64,000 nt of DNA from Neorhizobium galegae. Lineage in GTDB: Bacteria; Pseudomonadota; Alphaproteobacteria; Rhizobiales; Rhizobiaceae. This document shows, in pieces, positions 1-6,557 of the stretch (position 1 is its first letter; the number at the start of each line of letters is the position of its first letter). The position numbers and the translations under genes are program-made. The notes under the pieces are model-generated. The model was given only the letters and a program-made list of their open reading frames with translations, was not told the origin of the DNA and ran no database searches. The stretch is taken from NCBI RefSeq assembly GCF_017877055.1, contig NZ_JAGIPG010000002.1:930001-994000 (forward strand). Reading direction: 5' to 3'.

Positions 1-529
1 GCACCACTTCGAGCCCGAGGCAGAGCTGGCGCGTATTGCCGTAGGCGAGCACGGCGGTGCCGCCGGCATTGGTGGAAAGGTTGCCGCCGATGCGGCAGGA
101 GCCCTCCGAGCCGAGCGACAGCGGAAACAGCCGGTCGACGGCTTCCGCCGCCTTCTGGACGTCGGCAAGGATGGCGCCGGCATCGGCGACAAGCACGTTG
201 GCGACCGGATCGACGTCGCGGATCCGGTTCATGCGTTCGAGCGAGACGATCAGGTCGTGGCCACCGGCGCGGGGGGTCTGCCCGCCGACGAGGCCGGTAT
301 TGCCGGTCTGTGGCACGATCGGCGTGCCGGTTTCGCTCGCAAGCTTCAGGATCGCCGACACTTCCTCGGCCGAGCCCGGCTTCAGGAGCATCGGCGAGGA
401 ACCTTTGTAGAGTCCGCGGCCCTCGACGAGATGCGGCGCAAGATCGTTCGCGTCGCGCAGGACGTGGTTTTCGCCGACGATCGCCGCGAAGCGGTCGAGA
501 AGCTCTGGTTTCGGCCCTGAAATGTCCAT
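1..529 (-). CDS. FAD-binding oxidoreductase, GlcD/D-2-hydroxyacid dehydrogenase type (3' part outside window)
   Basis: The first 176 codons of a flavoprotein that oxidises a 2-hydroxy acid (D-lactate, glycolate or D-2-hydroxyglutarate type). It runs off the left edge, so the C-terminal substrate domain is not visible. The PCMH-type FAD-binding domain is clear: a GNTGLVGGQTP loop near residue 77 and a GSEGSCRIGGNLSTNAGG motif near residue 143, both typical of the VAO/GlcD family. The ATG at 529 follows a GAGGAGGAG ribosome site, and the N-terminus (MDISGPKPELLDRF) is what the family expects. It starts 28 bases after the sua5 stop on the same strand, so the two are probably co-transcribed. The exact substrate cannot be told from this part. 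Confidence 0.85.
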   Translation of the reverse strand, partial: MDISGPKPELLDRFAAIVGENHVLRDANDLAPHLVEGRGLYKGSSPMLLKPGSAEEVSAILKLASETGTPIVPQTGNTGLVGGQTPRAGGHDLIVSLERMNRIRDVDPVANVLVADAGAILADVQKAAEAVDRLFPLSLGSEGSCRIGGNLSTNAGGTAVLAYGNTRQLCLGLEVV

Positions 530-557
530 CGGCGTCTCCTCCTCTTTTACCCCCGGC

Positions 558-1535
558 TTATTCCCGCGGGGCGGCCGCCCTCGCCAGCCGGTCGTTGATC
601 GCTTCGCCGAGCCCATGGTCGGGAATGGGCGTGACGGCGATACTGGCGGCGCCGGTCGCATCGGCCTGCTTCAGATAGTCGAACAGATTTGCCGCCGCCT
701 GCGCAAGATCGCCGGAGAGGCTCAGGTCAAAAACCGCCTTTGCCAGTTCTATTCCCTTCACCCGAGCGGAACCGAACCGGATCAATGCTTCGCCTTCATC
801 GACATGGTCGGCGTTGAGCCTGACCTGCGCTCCCGGCGCGTAATGGGAGGCGAGCATGCCGGGGGCCTCGATGATCGCCGCCGGGCCTTCCGGCCGGATC
901 ACCTCAAAGCCGATGGCTTTTTCGATCTCTTCCGCCGCAACCCCGCCCGGCCGCAACAGCCGGATCACACCGTCCTCGACGCGAACGATGGTCGACTCCA
1001 CGCCGACCGGCGCCGCACCGCCGTCGATGATCAACGCCAACTTGTCGCCGAGGTCGTCGGCGACGTGGGCCGCGCTGGTCGGGCTCACCTTGCCGGACGT
1101 ATTGGCACTGGGGGCGGCGAGCGGCTTGCCGAAGGCGCGGATCAGTTCGGACGCGAAACCCTTGGGAAGCCGGATGCCGACCGTATCGAGCCCGGCCGTC
1201 GCCAGCGTATGAATGCCGCTTTCGGGCTTCAGGGGAAGGATCAGGGTGAGGGGACCCGGCCAGAAGGCTTCGGCAAGCCTGCGCGAGATCGGATCGAAGT
1301 CGGCATAGCGCTCGGCCATGTCGAGATCCGACATGTGGCAGATCAGCGGGTTGAAGCGCGGTCGGCCTTTGGTCTCATAGATGCGGGTGATGGCGGCGGG
1401 ATTCGTGGCGTCGGCCGCAAGTCCGTAGACCGTCTCCGTCGGGATCGCCACGGGAAGTCCGTCCGCAAGGACGGCGCACGCTTGACGAAGCGCGCCGTCA
1501 TGATCCCGGGTGATGTCGATGATTTGAGCCGTCAT
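558..1535 (-). CDS. sua5: L-threonylcarbamoyladenylate synthase (Sua5/YrdC)
   Basis: Makes threonylcarbamoyl-AMP from threonine, bicarbonate and ATP, the first step of the t6A modification of ANN-decoding tRNAs; cytoplasmic. The 325-residue length fits the long Sua5 form, with an N-terminal YrdC domain (about residues 15-200) and a C-terminal Sua5 domain. Visible motifs are PTETVYGLAADA, KGRPRFNPLICH and the SANTSGKVSPTSA nucleotide-binding loop. The start is an ATG at 1535. The gene lies directly upstream of the FAD oxidase. Nothing is odd about it. Confidence 0.95.
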   Translation of the reverse strand: MTAQIIDITRDHDGALRQACAVLADGLPVAIPTETVYGLAADATNPAAITRIYETKGRPRFNPLICHMSDLDMAERYADFDPISRRLAEAFWPGPLTLILPLKPESGIHTLATAGLDTVGIRLPKGFASELIRAFGKPLAAPSANTSGKVSPTSAAHVADDLGDKLALIIDGGAAPVGVESTIVRVEDGVIRLLRPGGVAAEEIEKAIGFEVIRPEGPAAIIEAPGMLASHYAPGAQVRLNADHVDEGEALIRFGSARVKGIELAKAVFDLSLSGDLAQAAANLFDYLKQADATGAASIAVTPIPDHGLGEAINDRLARAAAPRE

Positions 1536-1568
1536 ATCCGCCCGTCAATAACGCGGCCCGGGGCGTCT

Positions 1569-2183
1569 TCAAAGCCTTTTGATGATCTCGCGAAGCATTT
1601 CGTTGGACGTGCCGAGCATCAGGACGTTCTTGATGGCTTCCATCGGATCGTTGGTCTGGAACAGAAGGCCGTTCTTGCGGATCGTGCGGTTGATCTGCAG
1701 CGGCTGACCGGCCTCGCGTTCGACCGCAACGGCAAAATACATGCGCGAATAGGCCGGGCTGATATGTTCGAAGAACGTTTCTTCCTCGCCGATCTTGGAG
1801 AAGAAGTTGGCAATATAGAAAGACCAGCTCACAGGGACGCCGCGTGGAAGAAACGTTCTTGCCGCGGTGACATGGCAATAGCCGAGATGTGGCCGCTCAT
1901 CGAGCGTGTGGTGAAAGATAATCTTCGGAAACTGGATCGAACGATGGAAGGAGTTGATCCGGTTGTGGCTCGTTTCCCCGGCTGCCTCGAGCCTTTTGCC
2001 AGTGCGCTCGGCGACCTCTTCATGGGTGAGATAACGGCGCTCTTCCGGCAGCCAGACCGGATTGTAGCGGGCGATGCGCCCTGTCCGGAGGAATTCCGAA
2101 TGGGCAGCAGTCTTCATCACCACCGGCGCCGGAGGCTTTGGTGGAGGAGCTTTGTAATAACGAATCTTTCCCTTGGCCTGCAC
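1569..2183 (-). CDS. Conserved hypothetical protein, rhizobial (DUF6656-like)
   Basis: A 204-residue soluble protein without signal peptide or membrane segment. I do not recognise a catalytic motif. It has a proline/lysine-rich N-terminus (APPPKPPAP) followed by a mixed alpha/beta body, and it resembles a family of about 200-residue proteins confined to rhizobia that I recall as DUF6656; that name is from memory. The longest reading starts at a GTG (2183). The ATG at 2117 (MKTAAHSEF) is a possible alternative start. It sits 33 bases upstream of sua5 on the same strand and diverges from the riboswitch-controlled oxygenase. Codon use is like its neighbours. Confidence 0.7.
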   Translation of the reverse strand: MQAKGKIRYYKAPPPKPPAPVVMKTAAHSEFLRTGRIARYNPVWLPEERRYLTHEEVAERTGKRLEAAGETSHNRINSFHRSIQFPKIIFHHTLDERPHLGYCHVTAARTFLPRGVPVSWSFYIANFFSKIGEEETFFEHISPAYSRMYFAVAVEREAGQPLQINRTIRKNGLLFQTNDPMEAIKNVLMLGTSNEMLREIIKRL

Positions 2184-2363
2184 GGTGGCATCGCTCCCAT
2201 TCGAGCCGGGATTTTATGGCTTATCCCTTAATGACAGGTTTCGCTTTCGCGGGGCTGGAGTGTTGCATTTTGGGCCGTTTCGCCGCTGTCGCCAACGCGG
2301 TTGCCGATGTCGCAATGTCGCCTATGCGACACGCTCGCTCGATGATTATATCCGCCTCGATCT

Positions 2364-2575
2364 TGAGGTGCCGCCTGGCTAGGGAAGGCGGAGAATTGGG
2401 AAGCCGGCAAGGGTCTTGCAAGCCCTCATCCGGCGCTGCCCCCGCAACGGTGGTGGAGCAAGAAGCTTGGCATGAGCCACTGGGAAAGAGCCGAAAAGGC
2501 CGCCCGGGAAGGCGCCGAGCCCGTCCCGCAGGGGACATGCTCCTGAGCCCGGAAACCAGCCTCGGGACAAAAGAT
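2364..2575 (+). promoter_or_regulatory. Cobalamin (AdoCbl-type) riboswitch
   Basis: The leader of the downstream Rieske oxygenase carries the conserved blocks of a B12 riboswitch in the right order. These are an outer P1 arm (GAGG at 2365 pairing with CCTC at 2560), TTGGGAAGCCGG with its pairing partner ATCCGGCGCTG, the near-invariant CCCCCGCAACGGT stretch at about 2432, CACTGGGAA near 2479, and the closing block GAGCCCGGAAACCAGCC at 2545-2561. About 105 bases separate it from the start codon, and a GC-rich stretch at 2580-2605 could form the expression platform. Family knowledge: such switches normally shut the gene when cobalamin is plentiful. No terminator with a U-run is evident, so control of translation is more likely. 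Confidence 0.85.
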
Positions 2576-2679
2576 GACGACCGGACGCGGCGGGCGTTCG
2601 GGACAGGGTTTGGGGCGGGCTTCAAGGCCTGCGGCATTTCCATGTCCTTCCGCTGTCCATTTTTGACGAGGAAGGTAAT

Positions 2680-3924
2680 ATGGAAATTCGCAATCAGGCC
2701 CTGCGGCAGCTCAAGAACCGCCGTGAAGGCTTCAGCCTCGAACAGCCCTTCTATACCGATCCCGCCTATTACAAGCTCGATCTGGAAATGATCTGGTACC
2801 GCGACTGGCTGTTCGTCGGACATGATTGCGAGCTGCCCAAGGCCGGAGCCTATTTCACCTTGCAGATCGGTGACTATCCGATCGTCATCGTGCGCGGTCG
2901 CGACAACCAGATCCGGGCGCTGCACAATACCTGCCGCCACCGCGGCAGCCGCGTCTGCACCAAGGAGCACGGCTCGGCGGTCCGGCTCGTCTGTCCATAC
3001 CACCAATGGACCTACGAGCTGGACGGCTCGCTTCTGGTCGGCCGCCAGATGGGTCAGGATTTCGACAAGACCCAGTTCAGCATGAAGAAGGTCCATTGCG
3101 AAAGCGTCGCCGGCTATATCTTCATCTGCCTTGCCAACGAGGCGCCGGATTTCGCGCCGGTTCGCGCGGCGATCGAGCCCTATATGGCCCCGCATCGCCT
3201 GTCGGAAGCCAAGGTCGCACACCAGTCGACGATCATCGAGAAGGGGAACTGGAAGCTCGTCTGGGAAAACAATCGCGAGTGCTACCACTGCGCCGCCAAC
3301 CACCCGGAACTCTGCCGCACCTATCCGGAATCGCCGACCGCGACCGGCGTCCAGGGTGCCAAGGACGATCCGGTCATCGCCGCCCACTGGCAGCGTTGCG
3401 AGGAGGCCGGGTTGCCGAGCGAGTTCCGGATGGACGAGACCGGCCAGTTCCGCGTCGCCCGCATGCCGCTGATCGAGGATGCCGAGAGCTATACGATGAC
3501 CGGCCGCAACGCCGTCCAGCGCAAACTCTCCGACGACGTGACGATCAACTCGATCGGCACCATGCTGCTCTTCCACTATCCGAGCAGCTGGAACCACATT
3601 CTCGGCGACCACGCGATCTCGTTCCGCGTCACCCCGCTCGGGCCGGAGGAGACGGCGGTCACCACCAAATGGCTGGTTCACAAGGATGCGGTCGAGGGCG
3701 TCGATTACAATCTCGAAGAACTGACCCATGTCTGGAACATGACCAACGATCAGGACCGTCAGATCGTCGAGGAAAACGCCTTCGGCATCCGCTCGCCCGC
3801 CTATGAGCCGGGTCCCTATTCGGCGCTCCACGAGGGCGGCGTCATGCAGTTCGTCGAATGGTACTCGAACTTCATGGTCAACCGCCTGCAGGGCGACCAG
3901 GCGAAACTCTCGATCGTCGCCTGA
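2680..3924 (+). CDS. Rieske non-haem iron oxygenase, glycine-betaine monooxygenase (GbcA) type
   Basis: Oxygenase component of the ring-hydroxylating family. The closest subtype I recognise is GbcA, which N-demethylates glycine betaine to dimethylglycine and formaldehyde. The 414 residues hold a Rieske domain (CRHRGS, C85/H87; CPYHQW, C105/H108). A SRPBCC catalytic domain follows with the mononuclear iron motif ECYHCAANHPE (H203, H208) and a later Asp in TNDQD near residue 357. The NRECYHCAANHPE context is typical of GbcA and stachydrine demethylases. The start ATG has a GAGGAAGG ribosome site. No GbcB-type ferredoxin reductase is adjacent, so electrons must come from elsewhere. The cobalamin riboswitch upstream predicts expression when B12 is scarce. 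Rhizobia often carry several paralogues, so the true substrate is uncertain. Confidence 0.85.
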   Translation: MEIRNQALRQLKNRREGFSLEQPFYTDPAYYKLDLEMIWYRDWLFVGHDCELPKAGAYFTLQIGDYPIVIVRGRDNQIRALHNTCRHRGSRVCTKEHGSAVRLVCPYHQWTYELDGSLLVGRQMGQDFDKTQFSMKKVHCESVAGYIFICLANEAPDFAPVRAAIEPYMAPHRLSEAKVAHQSTIIEKGNWKLVWENNRECYHCAANHPELCRTYPESPTATGVQGAKDDPVIAAHWQRCEEAGLPSEFRMDETGQFRVARMPLIEDAESYTMTGRNAVQRKLSDDVTINSIGTMLLFHYPSSWNHILGDHAISFRVTPLGPEETAVTTKWLVHKDAVEGVDYNLEELTHVWNMTNDQDRQIVEENAFGIRSPAYEPGPYSALHEGGVMQFVEWYSNFMVNRLQGDQAKLSIVA

Positions 3925-4022
3925 TCGCCAAGTCGTGATCGGCACCGGGTGCCCTGCCAGGAACGGAAACTGAGATCCGGCGTTGTTTTCTGATTGAAAA
4001 TCAGAATGAGGAAACGCTCAAG

Positions 4023-4445
4023 ATGAATGCTTTTCGTTTGCGCCTGACCGCCGCGGCAGTTGCCGTTGCGACGATGTTCGCCGGTGTCGTCCCTGTACAG
4101 GCAGTTCAGATGCCGGCTGCCCCGTCAGGCATTTCGGCCGCCGGCGATATCACCAGTATCCAGTACCGTCGTGACTTCCGGCGTGACCGATATGGCTGGT
4201 ATCGTGGCCACCGCGGTTATCGCGATCGCCGGCCCGGCTACCGTTATTACAACGGATTCTGGTTCCCGCTCGCCGCCTTCGGCGCCGGTGCCATCATCGG
4301 TGGTGCAATACAGGCAGACCGTGGCGGTTATTCGAGCCGTCACGTCGCCTGGTGTGAAAGCCGCTATCGCAGCTACCGGGCCTGGGACGATACCTATGCG
4401 CCGCGCGCCGGCGTGCGGGCACGCTGTATCTCGCCTTATAGGTAA
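4023..4445 (+). CDS. BA14K family exported protein (copy 1)
   Basis: A 140-residue exported protein. Residues 1-28 form a signal peptide (basic start, hydrophobic core, cut near VQA), followed by a Tyr/Arg/Gly-rich stretch and a glycine-rich hydrophobic segment (FGAGAIIGGAI) that may insert in a membrane. The C-terminal motif (WCESRYRSYRAWDDTY...C) is the BA14K signature. In Brucella the family is known as a lectin-like immunogenic protein; its physiological role is unclear. A paralogue follows directly. The ATG has a GAGGAAA ribosome site. Confidence 0.85.
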   Translation: MNAFRLRLTAAAVAVATMFAGVVPVQAVQMPAAPSGISAAGDITSIQYRRDFRRDRYGWYRGHRGYRDRRPGYRYYNGFWFPLAAFGAGAIIGGAIQADRGGYSSRHVAWCESRYRSYRAWDDTYAPRAGVRARCISPYR

Positions 4446-4465
4446 GCAAGCATTGTTCGTCTCGA

Positions 4466-4506
4466 CAGCAAGCCCGGTCGCGGATATGCCGCGACCGGGC
4501 TTGCTG
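4466..4506 (+). terminator. Strong hairpin between the two BA14K genes
   Basis: A perfect 18-bp stem (4466-4483 with 4489-4506) and a 5-base loop, starting 20 bases after the stop of the first BA14K gene. There is no run of T after it, so it is a weak classical terminator. It may instead stabilise the upstream message. Confidence 0.6.
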
Positions 4507-4634
4507 CGTCGCGGGCACGTTAATTGCGCATTCAGGATGAACTTCCTAAGGTTGCGGCGAAATTGAAAATCCGCTGCATACTGAAATATTGCCTGGTAAA
4601 ATTGAAACATAGACAAGGGATCTGGGGACTTAAC

Positions 4635-5087
4635 ATGAATCTTTTAAAGAAGATCGCGGTTGCGGGCATCTCCGCTGCCGTTCTCGCCGGCTCGCTGATG
4701 CCGGCTCAGGCGCTGCCGTTGCCGTCCGCTCCCGGTATTGGCGTCGAAACGGACGCCAATACCGGCGTCACCCTCGTGCAGTACCGTCGCCATGGCGACG
4801 GCTGGTATGGCGGGCATCGCGGCTATCGCCACTACCGTCCGGGCTATCGCCACCATAACGGCTACTGGTTCCCGCTGGCTGCATTCGGTGCCGGCGCCCT
4901 GATCGGCGGCGCCATCGCCGCTCAGCCGCGTTATGCCGAACCGGCTCCGGCCTATGGCGGTGGCGACGATATCAATCCGCGCCACTACGAATGGTGCGCT
5001 GATCGTTACCGCTCCTACGACGCCTATTCGAACTCGTTCCAGCCGAACTACGGCCCGCGCCAGACGTGCTACTCGCCTTATTTCTAA
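4635..5087 (+). CDS. BA14K family exported protein (copy 2)
   Basis: A 150-residue paralogue of the preceding gene with the same plan: signal peptide (MNLLKKIAVAG..., cut after AQA), a Tyr/His/Gly-rich middle, the hydrophobic FGAGALIGGAIAA segment and a BA14K end (YEWCADRYRSYDAYSNSF...C). An in-frame start exists further upstream (4524), but the extra residues would bury the signal peptide, so I chose 4635. The two copies share the FPLAAFGAGA block, pointing to tandem duplication. Function unknown. Confidence 0.85.
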   Translation: MNLLKKIAVAGISAAVLAGSLMPAQALPLPSAPGIGVETDANTGVTLVQYRRHGDGWYGGHRGYRHYRPGYRHHNGYWFPLAAFGAGALIGGAIAAQPRYAEPAPAYGGGDDINPRHYEWCADRYRSYDAYSNSFQPNYGPRQTCYSPYF

Positions 5088-5108
5088 GTTCCCGATAGCC
5101 ACTAATCC

Positions 5109-5139
5109 ACCCGTCCGGTATCGAACCCGGGCGGGTTTT
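5109..5139 (+). terminator. Rho-independent terminator after BA14K copy 2
   Basis: A 10-bp stem (5109-5118 with 5127-5136, one G-T pair) followed by TTTT. It lies between convergent genes, BA14K (+) and the CorA/ZntB gene (-), and may serve both. Confidence 0.7.
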
Positions 5140-5153
5140 CATTTGTTCGGCGG

Positions 5154-6176
5154 TCAGAGAATTCCGGTGCGCTTCAACAGCCACCAGGCGGCAAGCACCG
5201 AAACGCCGATCAGGCCGAAGGCATAGGCCGTCCCGCCGGAATTCCCCTCGAAGGGTAGCGACGAGGTGTTCATGCCGAAAAATCCGGTAACCAATGTCGG
5301 CGGCAGCAGGAAGGCGGTCATCAGCGACAGGATGTAGAGGTGCCGGTTGGTTTCAGAGGAGAGCTTCGAGTCGATTTCCTCGTGCAGCAGCCGGGCGCGT
5401 TCCTGTAGCGCGTAGACGTCGTGATCCGCCGCCTCCAGCCGGCCGATCAACCGCGCGGCAGCGTCGTCGAAGCCGGGCGGCATCTCGTCGTCGTCGGTCG
5501 CCGCGGCGCGCCGCAGCAGCGTCAGCACCGTCCTCAGGTGCCGGTGCAGCCTGACCACCGTTCGCCTGATCGGCGCAAGCCTGCGCCTCTCGTCGCGCGG
5601 CGTATTGTCGTAGACGAAATCCTCGATAATGTTCATCTCTTCGGTCAGCTCCATCACCAGCGCAATCAGGGTGCGCTGGAATTCCGCGACCAGGGTCTCG
5701 AACACGTCGATCGGCTTCATGTAGCGCGAGGCGTTCTTTTCGATCGCAGCCCGCACCCGGTCGATCGAACGCAGGGGCTGCAGGCGCGTGGTGATGATGA
5801 TCCTGTCCGAGACGAAGAAATGCAGCCAGCCGATATTGCGGGTCTCGCTGTCGAATTCCCGCTGGAAGTCGACAAGCGTGCCATAGACGAGCTGCTCGTC
5901 GAGCGTCACGGCGGCGTGCGTGTCATGGGTGGTGAGTGCGGCGATAGCCGGCGGTGTCAGGCCAGGAAAGCTCTCCAGGAAGGCGTTGACGCGGCTGTCG
6001 GCGAGATTGAGATGCAGCCACAGGAACCCGTCGCCGACTTCGAGATCGCTGCGCGTCGCATCGAGCGGCAACCGGGTGCAGGGGGCCGAGCCCGGATGGA
6101 AGCGATAGGCCCAGACGAGGCCTGGGACAGCGGGGTTCACGAGGGACATGGGCGAGGAATCCGGAAGCATAGGCAT
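5154..6176 (-). CDS. CorA/ZntB family metal ion transporter
   Basis: Inner-membrane divalent-cation channel or transporter of the 2-TM-GxN family. It is 340 residues long with a large cytoplasmic alpha/beta and coiled-coil N-terminal part and two C-terminal membrane helices. The first helix ends in the hallmark GMN (TGFFGMNTSSLP, about residue 300), and the extreme C-terminus is short and basic (KRTGIL). The sequence after GMN, without the MPEL loop of Mg2+ CorA proteins, points to the ZntB side of the family (zinc), but the ion cannot be decided here. I start at the ATG at 6176, preceded by GAGG; an adjoining GTG at 6179 is possible. Monocistronic, convergent with the BA14K genes. Confidence 0.85.
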   Translation of the reverse strand: MPMLPDSSPMSLVNPAVPGLVWAYRFHPGSAPCTRLPLDATRSDLEVGDGFLWLHLNLADSRVNAFLESFPGLTPPAIAALTTHDTHAAVTLDEQLVYGTLVDFQREFDSETRNIGWLHFFVSDRIIITTRLQPLRSIDRVRAAIEKNASRYMKPIDVFETLVAEFQRTLIALVMELTEEMNIIEDFVYDNTPRDERRRLAPIRRTVVRLHRHLRTVLTLLRRAAATDDDEMPPGFDDAAARLIGRLEAADHDVYALQERARLLHEEIDSKLSSETNRHLYILSLMTAFLLPPTLVTGFFGMNTSSLPFEGNSGGTAYAFGLIGVSVLAAWWLLKRTGIL

Positions 6177-6297
6177 CACTCCATAGACCTCTTGTGTAAC
6201 GCTGGTTTCAACAAGATTCTCTAAAGCAGAAGAAGTTGCTTGGGCTTGTCATTCGGTCAGCGCCGTCGCCAGCGGCTCAACGCGACTGGAAATTGAT

Positions 6298-6456
6298 ATG
6301 CCGCCCGGAAATGAATATCGCAAGCAATCCGAAGCTGTCGCCGCCGCCGACCGAAACGATCCGGACCTTTTTGCGTGGCCGGACGCCGCGCTTGCCGACT
6401 ATCTGGCGGACGAAGACGAAGGCCTCGTCGAGACAGCCCTGGTGAAGGAATATTGA
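6298..6456 (+). CDS. Possible small acidic protein (52 aa)
   Basis: A short reading frame, MPPGNEYRKQ... ending LVETALVKEY, with an acidic middle (LADYLADEDEG). Codon choice (GC-rich third bases) is like the neighbours, and the frame stays open upstream to 6187 without another ATG. The ribosome site is weak (TGGAAA). Its stop codon overlaps the -35 box of the acyl-CoA dehydrogenase promoter. I recognise no family. It could be a real small gene or the tail of a decayed one. Confidence 0.35.
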   Translation: MPPGNEYRKQSEAVAAADRNDPDLFAWPDAALADYLADEDEGLVETALVKEY

Positions 6457-6482
6457 CAACGGTATTTACGTTTACGTAAAAA
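6453..6482 (+). promoter_or_regulatory. Promoter with LiuR-like MerR operator
   Basis: TTGACA at 6453-6458 and TAAAAA at 6477-6482 are 18 bases apart. Between them, at 6465-6480, lies TTTACGTTTACGTAAA, a perfect inverted repeat (TTTACGT, TT, ACGTAAA). From memory, ACGTTTACGT-type palindromes are the sites of MerR-family LiuR regulators of branched-chain amino acid and acyl-CoA breakdown in proteobacteria. That fits the acyl-CoA dehydrogenase gene 76 bases downstream. The position predicts repression or MerR-type spacer twisting. Confidence 0.65.
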
Positions 6483-6557
6483 GCATATGAGGAATGCCGA
6501 CGGAGCAGAATCGGCTAGAATACGGCAGTTACGTCTGCGCCCACGAGGAGGAGCATC

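Noticed and set aside
522..2231. Long plus-strand frame over sua5 and the hypothetical protein
   Set aside because: No family resemblance; low-complexity composition caused by GC-rich codons of the real minus-strand genes.
2221..3945. 574-residue minus-strand frame across the riboswitch and the Rieske gene
   Set aside because: The opposite strand has clear Rieske motifs and a ribosome site; this frame is its shadow.
4524..4634. Upstream start for the second BA14K gene
   Set aside because: It would place 37 residues in front of a normal signal peptide.
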